NCBI RefSeq assembly: GCF_030527935.1
Contig: NZ_JAUMZV010000001.1
Span: 92,342 to 156,341, forward strand
From: Kingella sp. (in: b-proteobacteria)
GTDB lineage: Bacteria > Pseudomonadota > Gammaproteobacteria > Burkholderiales > Neisseriaceae
DNA: 64,000 nucleotides
Reading direction: 5' to 3'
Of this stretch, positions 25,975-33,766 are shown one piece after another. Both the position numbers and the translations under genes were made by a program. Each line of letters starts with the position of its first letter. Position 1 is the first letter of the stretch. Below the pieces are notes generated by a model. The model made no database searches, was not told where the DNA came from, and worked only from the letters and a program-made list of their open reading frames with translations.

Positions 25975-27060
25975 ATGCCTGCCCTATTTATCGCCGTGCT
26001 GATTGCGCTGCAACTCTTTATCTATCTCGCCGCCCGCGCCGCGCTGTGGCAATTTCGCATCCAACACCCAGCCCAACGCAAAACGCTCTACATCCTTGCC
26101 TACGCGCTGTGCAACGGCTTCACCATCGCCGCGCTGGTGCTGCGCCAAAGCCTGCTGTTTCGGCTCAACGCCGCCATGCTGGTTGCCCTGCTGTATATCG
26201 TGCTTACCAGCATCGCCACGCTCATCATCTGGCACATCGCCCGCCCGATTAGGCAGCCTGAAAAGCTCGCCCGCGAGCTGCGCATCCTAGCCCCCGCGCT
26301 GCTGATTGCCCTGTTTGCCCTGTCGGTTTACAACGCCTACACCCCCGTGGTGCGCCATATCAGCATCCAAATCAACAAACCGCTTGCCCAGCACATCCGC
26401 ATCGGCATGGCATCCGACACCCACCTTGGCACGCTGGTGGGCGCGCGCCAGCTAGACAAACTCGCCCGCATCATGCAGCAAGAAAAAGTGGACATCATCC
26501 TGCTACCGGGCGACATCATGGATGACGACATCGCCGCCTACACCGCCGAAAACATGAAGCCCCACCTTGCCAAACTGCGCGCCCCGCTGGGCGTGTATGC
26601 CACGCTGGGCAACCACGACTACTTCATCAACCCGCAAGCCATCACCCGCGCCATTGAAGACGCAGGCATCCAAGTGCTGCACGACCAAACCGTGCTCATC
26701 AACCAGCAATTTTGGCTCATCGGGTGACCCGACAACCTAGACAGCCACCGCCAAAAAACCAGCGAACTCATCAAACACACCAACCCCGCACAGCCCATCA
26801 TCCTGCTAGACCACCGCCCCGACCAAATCGCCGAACACGCCAATCTGCCCATAGATTTGCAACTATCGGGACACGTTCACAACGGGCAAACCTTCCCCGC
26901 CAACTTCATCACCAAAATGCTTTACCCCGCGCTGGCATACTGCTATAAAGCCATCGGCAACGGGCATTTTGTCGTAACCTCGGGCTACGGCTTTTGGGGC
27001 GTGCCGTTCCGCCTTGGCTCGCAAAGCGAAGTGTGGATAATTGACGAGAAAGAGAAGTAA
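25975..27060 (+). pseudogene. Membrane metallophosphoesterase, split by an in-frame TGA
   Basis: Calcineurin-like phosphoesterase of the YaeI/YkuE type: N-terminal membrane segments (about 1-125), then DTHLG, LLPGDIMDDD and LGNHDY metal-binding motifs. A TGA at 26725-26727 ends the frame after residue 250 within FWLIG; the same frame continues with PDNLDSHRQ and the last conserved motif LSGHVHNGQTFP to 27060. No frameshift is needed: a CGA to TGA change would explain the break (IGRPDN). The full protein would be 361 residues. Either inactivated, or a sequencing error. Confidence 0.85.
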
Positions 27061-27068
27061 GCGGTAAT

Positions 27069-27110
27069 AGGCAGCCTGAAACCCCGCCCAACATTATTTT
27101 CAGGCTGCCT
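27069..27110 (+). terminator. Inverted DUS terminator
   Basis: AGGCAGCCTGAAA and TTTCAGGCTGCCT pair around a 16-base loop, 8 bases after the phosphoesterase frame ends. Confidence 0.7.
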
Positions 27111-27160
27111 ATACACCCAGCAGCCTGAAACCACCCCAACCCCAATCATCCTACCCCACC

Positions 27161-27790
27161 ATGCACACCATCCAAGACTATCTCCAAACCCAAGCCCTCA
27201 CGCTCAACCCCGAAGCCATCGCCATCGCCCGCGCCGCCACCCAAGCCATCATCGCCCACGGGCAAGCCCACATAGACCGCAGCATCCTGCTGCCCAGCCA
27301 CCTTGCCCCCCTGTTCGCCCAGCAGCCACAAACCGAAGCCCTGCTCAAACCGCTCTACATGGCACTGGATTCCGCCCACAGCCAACACCCCAACCAAACC
27401 ACCGTCCTTTACGGCAACCACATCCCCAGCCAAAGCCTGATTCGCCTGATTCAACACGGCGCAGCCATAGAAGAACGCATCCCGCTTACCGAACACCACT
27501 ACTGGCAACATCTCCCCGCCCGCGCCGCGCAATCAGGCTGGGCGCAAATCGCCCCCAACACCCAACAATGGCTTGCCAACGGCGAACTGCACGGCACACA
27601 CAACCTGCGCAGCTCCAGCCAAACCAGCCTGCCCATCAGCAAAGAAGACGGCATCGTGTACGGCGTGCTGCACCTAGAAACCGCCGCCCCGCTCACCGAT
27701 GAGCAACTTGCCCATTGGGTAGGCGTAGCCCTTGGCATCCATGCCACCCTAAGCCAACTGCTGCCGCCAGCCCAAAGCGCAGATGAATAG
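27161..27790 (+). CDS. Hypothetical protein with GAF-like C-terminus
   Basis: 209 residues, soluble. Residues about 120-200 (SGWAQIAPNTQQWLANGEL, SLPISKEDGIVYGVLHLE, then LTDEQLAHWVGVALG) read like a GAF sensor fold; the N-terminal half is helical. No enzyme motif. Its neighbour ribA follows by 150 bases containing DUS repeats. The GAF reading is tentative. Confidence 0.65.
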   Translation: MHTIQDYLQTQALTLNPEAIAIARAATQAIIAHGQAHIDRSILLPSHLAPLFAQQPQTEALLKPLYMALDSAHSQHPNQTTVLYGNHIPSQSLIRLIQHGAAIEERIPLTEHHYWQHLPARAAQSGWAQIAPNTQQWLANGELHGTHNLRSSSQTSLPISKEDGIVYGVLHLETAAPLTDEQLAHWVGVALGIHATLSQLLPPAQSADE

Positions 27791-27828
27791 GCAGCCTGAA
27801 ACCCAGTTCAGCGTAGCAACAACAAAAC
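27790..27828 (+). repeat. DUS-linked repeat
   Basis: Uptake sequence joined to AGTTCAGCGTAGCAACAAC, a variant of the element at 28923-28956. It begins at the preceding gene's stop. Confidence 0.5.
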
Positions 27829-27942
27829 AGCAACGGCTCATTGCCACAATCTCCCCAGTCAAACCCCTTTTCAGGCTGCCTGCCCCCGATGCAGCCTGAA
27901 ACCATAAACCCACTAACCACACACAAAGAAAGCAACCAAACC

Positions 27943-28530
27943 ATGCCACTACAACACATCACCTCCTGCCGTCTCCCTACCGAACACGGCATCTACCAAA
28001 TGCACGGCTACCAAGACAGCCAAACAGGGCAAGAACACATCGCCCTAGTGATGGGCGACATCACCACGCCCGAGCCCGTGCTCTCCCGCGTCCACTCCGA
28101 ATGCCTAACAGGCGATGCCCTATTCTCACAAAAATGCGATTGCGGCCCCCAGCTTAAAGCCGCCATGCAAGCCATCCAAGCCCAAGGGCGTGGCGTGATT
28201 GTTTACCTGCGCCAAGAAGGGCGTGGCATTGGCTTAATCAACAAAATCCGCGCCTACGCCCTGCAAGACAAAGGCATGGACACCGTAGAAGCCAACCTCG
28301 CCCTCGGCTTGCCCATTGATGCCCGCGACTTCACCCTTGCCAAAGAAATCTACGACCACCTCGGCATCCACAGCATCCGCCTGCTCACCAACAACCCCGA
28401 AAAAGTCCACACCCTGCAACAAGCAGGCATCCACATCACCGAACGCCTGCCCCTACACGTCGGCATCCATCCCGAAAACCAAAATTATCTCAACACCAAA
28501 GCCCAAAAACTTAACCACATGAAAGACTAA
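27943..28530 (+). CDS. ribA: GTP cyclohydrolase II
   Basis: 195-residue zinc enzyme that opens GTP to start riboflavin synthesis. The zinc Cys residues lie in SECLTGDALFSQKCDCGPQL and the catalytic block is YLRQEGRGIGLINKI. The start at 27943 gives the usual family length; an earlier in-frame ATG would add 34 residues encoded by DUS-rich DNA. It stands apart from other rib genes. The DUF1304 gene follows by 1 base. Confidence 0.96.
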   Translation: MPLQHITSCRLPTEHGIYQMHGYQDSQTGQEHIALVMGDITTPEPVLSRVHSECLTGDALFSQKCDCGPQLKAAMQAIQAQGRGVIVYLRQEGRGIGLINKIRAYALQDKGMDTVEANLALGLPIDARDFTLAKEIYDHLGIHSIRLLTNNPEKVHTLQQAGIHITERLPLHVGIHPENQNYLNTKAQKLNHMKD

Positions 28531-28531
28531 A

Positions 28532-28921
28532 ATGCTCTATCTCGCCCTACTCTGCGCCGCGCTCACCGCCGCCATCCACTTCTACATCTTCTACCTAGAA
28601 CTGCTCGCCTACGGCGCAAGCAACTTCCGCCGCGTGTTCCAAATCCCGCCCGAACACCTGCCCATAGTGCGCGCCCCCTTTAACAACCTAGCCATCTACA
28701 ACATCGCCCTAGCCCTAGCCGCCGCGCTCGGCATCCTGCTGCACATCGTCGCCAACAGCAACTACCTTTACGGCATGGCAAACGGGCTTATCTTCGCCGC
28801 CCTTGGCACCGCCACCGCCGCAGGTGTCTATCTGTGGTACAGCCAGCCCAGCAAACAACGCCCCGCGCTGATTCAAGCCGCCCCCGCTCTGCTCGGGCTT
28901 ATCTGCCTTGCGCTCAGCTAA
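28532..28921 (+). CDS. DUF1304 membrane protein
   Basis: 129 residues, four hydrophobic helices, and the block HFYIFYLELLAYGASNFRRVFQ typical of DUF1304. Small integral membrane protein of unknown function. It begins 1 base after ribA, so it is co-transcribed with it. Confidence 0.85.
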   Translation: MLYLALLCAALTAAIHFYIFYLELLAYGASNFRRVFQIPPEHLPIVRAPFNNLAIYNIALALAAALGILLHIVANSNYLYGMANGLIFAALGTATAAGVYLWYSQPSKQRPALIQAAPALLGLICLALS

Positions 28922-28922
28922 T

Positions 28923-28956
28923 TGGCAGCCTGAAACGAAGTTCAGCGTAGCTAAAA
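28923..28956 (+). repeat. DUS-linked repeat (reference copy)
   Basis: GGCAGCCTGAAA directly joined to CGAAGTTCAGCGTAGCTAAA and AC. The same joined unit occurs at 31507-31543 and, inverted, at 29382-29414. Confidence 0.7.
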
Positions 28957-29056
28957 CATCCCAACGCAAGCGAAGCCCAAATAGCGCATTGGCAACTTGG
29001 CGACATCAGCCCAATCCATAGCAGAAGTATAGTAAGCCAGAATAAAAGCGGTACAA

Positions 29057-29128
29057 GTAGGGGGGGTGGCTTTGCCACGCACCATTTGGCTTGGCTAACC
29101 GGTGCGCGAACAAGTTCACACACCCTAC
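29057..29128 (+). repeat. GTAGGG...CCCTAC repeat
   Basis: Begins GTAGGGGGGGTGGCTTTGCC, continues ACGCACCAT, and ends with CACACCCTAC. Related to 56018-56090 and in part to 8162-8220. Confidence 0.6.
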
Positions 29129-29206
29129 GCGCCGATTGAATTAGATATTTCTTGATTTATTCCACTATATTTTCAGGCTGTCTTATCCCCAAGGCAGCCT
29201 GAAAAC

Positions 29207-29254
29207 AAAACAGCGTGGGCAACCCAAGGGAAGAAGGGTTGCCCACGCTGTTTT
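29207..29254 (+). terminator. Perfect 19-bp hairpin
   Basis: AAAACAGCGTGGGCAACCC and its exact complement flank a 10-base loop; the right arm ends in TTTT. It could terminate transcription from either side, or be a repeat remnant. Confidence 0.6.
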
Positions 29255-29261
29255 GCGGTTT

Positions 29262-29364
29262 TATAGTCGTTCCACACAGCCTTATACTACGTTGGCTCGC
29301 CGTGCTGTACTACTTGTACTATCTGCGGCTCGCCGCCTTGTCTAAGGCTGTGTGGAACGACTAT
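29262..29364 (+). repeat. Correia-like miniature element, copy 1 (103 bp)
   Basis: Terminal repeats TATAGTCGTTCCACACAGCC and complement. The interior TACTTGTACTATCTGCGGCT and the following CGCCTTGTC resemble the core of Neisseria Correia elements, but the ends differ from the classical TATAGTGGATTAA. Confidence 0.75.
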
Positions 29365-29381
29365 CGCCTTGCGAACTGTTT

Positions 29382-29414
29382 TTTAGCTACGCTGAGCTTC
29401 GTTTCAGGCTGCCT
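29382..29414 (-). repeat. DUS-linked repeat, inverted copy
   Basis: TTAGCTACGCTGAGCTTCGT followed by TTCAGGCTGCCT, the complement of the unit at 28923-28956. Confidence 0.65.
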
Positions 29415-29438
29415 GTATGGTTTCAGGCTGCTTTGGGG

Positions 29439-29675
29439 TTACTTATCGCTGCCGATGCGTTCAAGTTCGGGGTTGGTGGCGCGAACAGACTCGCCTGCGT
29501 ATGCCAACTTAATGCGGTCATCATTGCGGAATGAGCCGAAATCGGTGTTTACTGCTTGCAAGGCTGGGATTTCTTGATGGCTGGGTTGTGGTGGCACAGG
29601 ACGATCAATGATTTTGGCTGCCATAGCGTTGCTTGAAATAACGGCGGCAAGTGCGATTGCGATGATTTTGTTCAT
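29439..29675 (-). CDS. Small exported hypothetical protein
   Basis: 78 residues with a signal peptide (IIAIALAAVISSNAMAA) and a short hydrophilic mature part. TTGGAGA lies before the ATG. No family recognised. Divergent from the metR-like gene. Confidence 0.7.
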   Translation of the reverse strand: MNKIIAIALAAVISSNAMAAKIIDRPVPPQPSHQEIPALQAVNTDFGSFRNDDRIKLAYAGESVRATNPELERIGSDK

Positions 29676-30071
29676 GGTGTGGTCTCCAAGTTAAGGGTTA
29701 AAAAGTGAACTTTGCGTCATTGTGTTTTCAGGCTGCCTTGGTGGTGCTGCGCTGAAAGTGTGTGCACCATAGGCGATTTATTTTTGCGGAAAAATGCGGT
29801 TTTTGGAAAAACGCTTTCAACGTTCAATTTAAAATCGCTTGCTGCTTATGCGCTGTTGTTCAGAAAGTGAGTGCATTGTAGGGGTTGCCCAAAAGGAGAA
29901 ACAGAGCTGTTTTGACAATGGTTTATTTCTCAATAGGAAATTATGTTGCATTTTAACGGCTTGTAATTCCGCGATAAACGTAATTTAACAACAATTCGCA
30001 AAAATAAACGGCTTCCCCGCGTGGATAATCTCTTTTAATATCGTGTTTTTCGTGATTTAGGGCGATTTTTG
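29676..30071. other. Non-coding gap between divergent genes
   Basis: 396 bases holding a DUS (near 29725-29737) and an imperfect palindrome TTCAACGTTCAA (near 29817); AT-rich toward the metR-like gene. I see no gene. It must contain the promoters of both flanking genes. Confidence 0.5.
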
Positions 30072-31001
30072 ATGACTGAAAGCATTATTGAACTGCGCCA
30101 TTTGCGCACTTTGCTGGCGTTGGAAGAAACGGGCAGCGTTTCGCTGGCGGCGCAGCGGGTTTTTTTGACGCAATCGGCGTTGTCGCACCAAATTCGTGCG
30201 CTGGAAATTTATTTTGACACGCCGCTGTTTGAGCGCAAAACCACGCCGATTCGCTTTACTCCTGCGGGCGAGCGGCTGCTCAAACTGGGGCATGAGCTGT
30301 TGCCGCGCGTGGCGGCGGCGGAGCGGGATTTGATGCAGATTGTGCAGGGCGAAGCGGGCGAAATGCGCATTGCGGTGGAATGCCACACTTGCTTTGATTG
30401 GCTGATGCCTGCGATGGGCGTGTTTCGCCCGCAATGGCCGCAGGTGGAATTGGATATTGTGTCGGGCTTTCAGGCCGACCCTGTTGCGCTGTTGCTTACC
30501 CATCGCGCGGATTTTGCGATTGTGTCCGAAGCCGCGCCGCAAGCGGGGGTGGCGTATCAGCCGTTGTTTGCTTATGAAATGGTGGGCATTTGCGCGCCCG
30601 ACCATCCGCTTGCCAGCAAGCCTGTGTGGCAGGCGGAAGATTTTGCGGATGAAACGCTGATTGCTTATCCCGTGCCCGATGATATGTTGGATTTGCTGAA
30701 AAAGGTGTTGCTGCCGCGCGGCATCCATCCCAAGCGGCGCAACAGCGAGCTGACGATTACCATTGTGCAACTGGTCGCCAGTAAGCGCGGCATTGCGGCG
30801 TTGCCTTATTGGGCGGTGATGCCGTATGTGGAGAAAAATTATGTGGTGCATCGCCCGATTGGCGAGCAGCCGTTGCAAAGCGAGCTTTATGCGGCGATGC
30901 GCGAAGGGGACAGCAATCGCGCGTATATCAATGATTTTTGCACGATTATTCGGCAAGAGAGTTTTGCCAATTTGCCTGCGTTGAGCGTGTTGATGATGTG
31001 A
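30072..31001 (+). CDS. metR: LysR-type regulator, MetR-like
   Basis: 309-residue transcription factor. The N-terminal helix-turn-helix (ELRHLRTLLALEETGSVSLA, then TQSALSHQIRALE) and the opening IIELRHLRTL match MetR, which with homocysteine controls methionine genes. The effector domain contains the CHTCFDWLMPA segment typical of MetR. ATG 30072 is preferred to the TTG three bases earlier. The stop TGA is part of a MITE terminal repeat (GTGAATACAGGTTCTA), so the last residues may be shortened. Confidence 0.8.
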   Translation: MTESIIELRHLRTLLALEETGSVSLAAQRVFLTQSALSHQIRALEIYFDTPLFERKTTPIRFTPAGERLLKLGHELLPRVAAAERDLMQIVQGEAGEMRIAVECHTCFDWLMPAMGVFRPQWPQVELDIVSGFQADPVALLLTHRADFAIVSEAAPQAGVAYQPLFAYEMVGICAPDHPLASKPVWQAEDFADETLIAYPVPDDMLDLLKKVLLPRGIHPKRRNSELTITIVQLVASKRGIAALPYWAVMPYVEKNYVVHRPIGEQPLQSELYAAMREGDSNRAYINDFCTIIRQESFANLPALSVLMM

Positions 31002-31014
31002 ATACAGGTTCTAA
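30997..31014 (+). repeat. MITE end only (copy E)
   Basis: ATGTGAATACAGGTTCTAAG: only the last 15-16 bases of the element remain; they supply the metR TGA. Confidence 0.55.
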
Positions 31015-31029
31015 GCCTGTTTACACGCG

Positions 31030-31070
31030 TTTTCAGGCTGCCTTGGCGGTGACATTAGGCAGCCTGAAAA
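31030..31070 (+). terminator. Inverted DUS between metR and the convergent gene
   Basis: TTTTCAGGCTGCCT and AGGCAGCCTGAAAA pair around a 13-base loop; bidirectional by position. Confidence 0.65.
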
Positions 31071-31094
31071 TGAATTGCGCTGTTGCAAGCCTGT

Positions 31095-31458
31095 TTACTC
31101 TTTATTCTCCGCCAACATCGCAGCATCCCATTCAGCTTGGGCGAGAAAATAATCCTGCAAACAGCCTTGCACGGCTTCCTCTTCGTAAAGCAGCGTGCAA
31201 TCGCCATCCGCGCCCGCCAGCAGCGTCGTGCCATCTATTGCGCCCAATAGCGTGGAAGCGGTATCCAGCATCACCGTCTTAATCAAGCCGATGATGGCGT
31301 TTTTTTGCGGGCCATCCAATGGCTGCACTATTTTTCGGACTGCATCATACGTTGTGCCTGTGTCGCCAATTTCTTGGTTTAACAAATGATGTTTGTAGTA
31401 TTGCATATTGTTGAATAAGCGCGTTGTATATTGCTTCGCTGATTGCTTTATCTTTCAT
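31095..31458 (-). pseudogene. Hypothetical acidic protein, probably frameshifted
   Basis: The long frame (31095-31406) begins MQYYKHHLLNQEIGDTGTTY without a ribosome binding site. A preceding frame beginning at 31458 with MKDKAISEAIYNALIQQY has a good GAGAAAG site and would continue sensibly into YYKHHLL if a one- or two-base change near 31400 were undone. The joined protein would have about 120 residues. The family is unknown; the intact-but-short alternative is possible. Confidence 0.5.
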
Positions 31459-31506
31459 GTTTGCTATTCTTTCTCTATGCCAATTCGCCTTGCGCCATTT
31501 TACCTG

Positions 31507-31543
31507 CCAAAGGTAGCCTGAAACGAAGTTCAGCGTAGCTAAA
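31507..31543 (+). repeat. DUS-linked repeat
   Basis: GGTAGCCTGAAA joined to CGAAGTTCAGCGTAGCTAAA and AC, nearly identical to 28923-28956; the uptake part has one mismatch. Confidence 0.65.
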
Positions 31544-31567
31544 ACCATTTCTTTTACCGCCCCCAAA

Positions 31568-31595
31568 AGGCAGCCTGAAAATATTTCGGTATAAT
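31568..31595 (+). promoter_or_regulatory. trkA promoter with embedded DUS
   Basis: kingDUS 31568-31580, 9 bases, then TATAAT (31590-31595), 33 bases before the GTG start of trkA. Confidence 0.5.
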
Positions 31596-31628
31596 TTCCA
31601 CCCCTTTCCCATCCCCCCTTATCTAGCC

Positions 31629-33038
31629 GTGAAAATCCTGATTTTAGGCTGCGGACAAGTCGGCTCCGCCATCGCCGAAGAACTCGCCGCCATGCCCAGC
31701 AACGATGTAACCATCGTGGATACCGATGAACAAGCCCTGAAAAACATCGCCAGCCGCCTTGATGTGCAAACGCTGGTGGGCAATGCCGCTTCGCCCCTGC
31801 TGCTGGAACAAGCAGGCGCGCCCGACACCGATATGCTGCTTGCGCTCACCCGCAGCGATGAAACCAACTTGGTTGCCTGCAAACTCGCCGCCACGCTGTT
31901 CAACATCCCCCAGCGCATCGCCCGCGTGCGCAATTCTGCCTACCAAGAATACGGCGAAACCGACCAAGACCCCGACACCCTATCCGCCAGCCTGAAAGCC
32001 TTTGACATCACCGATTCCATCCACCCCGAGCATCTGCTCACCGAACACATCGCAGGCTTGTTAAGCTATGTGCGCGCCTTGCAAGTGCTGCCCTTTGCCC
32101 ACGACAAAGTGCGTATGGTGGTGGCGGAAGCCAAAACCGACGACTGGCTGGTGGGCAAAAGTCTGGTGCAAATCAACGCCCAGCTGGGCGAAAACTTGGA
32201 TTGCCAAATCTCCGCCATCTATCGCAACACCCGCCTGATTGTGCCGCAGCCTGAAACCGTGATAGAAGAAGGCGACGAAATCGCCTTTATGGTGGCATCC
32301 AAACACATGGCAGCGGTGATGTATGTATTATTTGAATACAACCAATCCAACCACCGCGTGATGATTGCAGGCGGCGGCAACGTTGGCTTTCGGCTGGCGA
32401 AAAAAATGGAAGGCAAATTCAACATCAAAATCATCGAAGAAGATGCCCACCGCGCCGAATGGCTTGCCGAACAGCTAGACAACACATTGGTATTACACGG
32501 CTCCGCCACCGATGAAAACCTGCTCACGCGCGAATACATCAACGAAATTGACGTATTCTGCGCCCTAACCAACGACGACGAAAACAACATCATGGCAGGC
32601 TTGTTGGCCAAAAACCTAGGCGCAAAACGCGTGATTAGCGTCATCAACCGCGCCCGCTATGTGGACTTGCTCACAGGCAACCAGCTAGACATCATCGTCT
32701 CGCCGCACCAAATCACCATCGGCAGCGTGCTCGCCCATGTGCGCCGTGGCGACATCGCCGCCATCTATCCCCTGCGGCGCGGCACAGCCGAAGCCATTGA
32801 AGCTGTTGTCCACGGCGACCGCGCCACATCATCGCTGGTGGGGCGGCGCGTGGACGAAATCAAATGGCCACCCGCCTGCCACATTGCCGCCATCGTGCGC
32901 GACGACCAAGTCATCATGGGGCGACACCACGACCAAATCCTTGCCGATGGCGACAGGCTGGTGCTGTTCGTTTCCCGCCGCCGCATCTCGCGCGAATTGG
33001 AAAAATTGATACAAGTGAAGATGGGTTTTTTTGGCTGA
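31629..33038 (+). CDS. trkA: Trk potassium uptake regulator TrkA
   Basis: 469-residue peripheral membrane protein that gates the TrkH/TrkG potassium channel with NAD(H)/ATP. Two tandem RCK units are seen: Rossmann motifs GCGQVGSAIAE (about residues 8-18) and GGGNVGFRLAK (about 242-252), each followed by a TrkA-C domain. The start codon is GTG. The channel subunit is not in this window. Full length. Confidence 0.95.
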   Translation: MKILILGCGQVGSAIAEELAAMPSNDVTIVDTDEQALKNIASRLDVQTLVGNAASPLLLEQAGAPDTDMLLALTRSDETNLVACKLAATLFNIPQRIARVRNSAYQEYGETDQDPDTLSASLKAFDITDSIHPEHLLTEHIAGLLSYVRALQVLPFAHDKVRMVVAEAKTDDWLVGKSLVQINAQLGENLDCQISAIYRNTRLIVPQPETVIEEGDEIAFMVASKHMAAVMYVLFEYNQSNHRVMIAGGGNVGFRLAKKMEGKFNIKIIEEDAHRAEWLAEQLDNTLVLHGSATDENLLTREYINEIDVFCALTNDDENNIMAGLLAKNLGAKRVISVINRARYVDLLTGNQLDIIVSPHQITIGSVLAHVRRGDIAAIYPLRRGTAEAIEAVVHGDRATSSLVGRRVDEIKWPPACHIAAIVRDDQVIMGRHHDQILADGDRLVLFVSRRRISRELEKLIQVKMGFFG

Positions 33039-33045
33039 TGATTTG

Positions 33046-33088
33046 TTTTCAGGCTGCCTTGGGGTGGATATAAAAGGCAGCCTGAAAA
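33046..33088 (+). terminator. trkA terminator (inverted DUS)
   Basis: TTTTCAGGCTGCCT and AGGCAGCCTGAAAA pair around a 15-base loop, 7 bases after trkA. Confidence 0.75.
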
Positions 33089-33100
33089 CTATGTTACAAT
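33075..33100 (+). promoter_or_regulatory. DUS-linked promoter of the AT-rich cassette
   Basis: kingDUS 33075-33087, 7 bases, then TACAAT (33095-33100), 30 bases before the gene at 33131. Confidence 0.4.
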
Positions 33101-33130
33101 TACAAATCAACAAAATATATTGACACTAAT

Positions 33131-33766
33131 ATGAATAAATTACTTTTATTATTAACTGTAAATATGGCATGGTTGCCAATGACTTACGCCCAACAACCTT
33201 TATCATCTCAACCACAGAAAGCGAGTAAAAACATGGAAATTTCAAATGAAGATTTAGAGTTTGAGAAAAATAAAACAACATTGCAAAAAATGATTTCGTT
33301 TCCAAACGATAAAATCAAAGCAATTAATTTATTAGCGATAGAGTTACATAGTATATACGATTTAAAATTTGATAAAAAAGTCTTCATGCACTATAAGCAA
33401 GAAAATACCAATGGGTGGAGAGCATCATTTAATGGTGCTGAGGCAGATGGATGGTTCCGCATAGAAAATGAAAAAATAAACAGTGTTTTCAATGCTATAA
33501 AAAATATACCTGCATTACCAAGAAATAACGAACATTACATTTGGCTGGGAGAAATGATTGAAATAGAATATTTTAATCAAAAACCTGTCTACATTATTAT
33601 TGAGGGACAAAATTCATCTAAACAGAAATATTTAATAGCAGAAATTGAAGGTATATCAGATAAACCCATACGAATTACTGTTCCATTAAAAGATATTCAA
33701 AACTTATTTTATTCTATTGATAATACACATATTTTATTTTCTTATTTTGGCAAGAAAGGCTATTAA
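33131..33766 (+). CDS. Exported hypothetical protein of foreign cassette
   Basis: 211 residues with a signal peptide (KLLLLLTVNMAWLPMTYA) and a mixed alpha/beta mature domain; no Cys and no enzyme motif seen. Its codons are strongly AT-rich compared with trkA upstream and the methyltransferase downstream, a sign of transfer. It ends directly at the ATG of the metallopeptidase gene, so the two are a unit; it may be a partner, inhibitor or export factor of that protein. That role is inferred from position only. Confidence 0.7.
   Translation: MNKLLLLLTVNMAWLPMTYAQQPLSSQPQKASKNMEISNEDLEFEKNKTTLQKMISFPNDKIKAINLLAIELHSIYDLKFDKKVFMHYKQENTNGWRASFNGAEADGWFRIENEKINSVFNAIKNIPALPRNNEHYIWLGEMIEIEYFNQKPVYIIIEGQNSSKQKYLIAEIEGISDKPIRITVPLKDIQNLFYSIDNTHILFSYFGKKGY

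Noticed and set aside
26725..26727. Selenocysteine at the in-frame TGA of the phosphoesterase
   Set aside because: The position corresponds to an Arg-type site in the family, no Sec-type redox motif is present, and no evident selenocysteine insertion hairpin follows.
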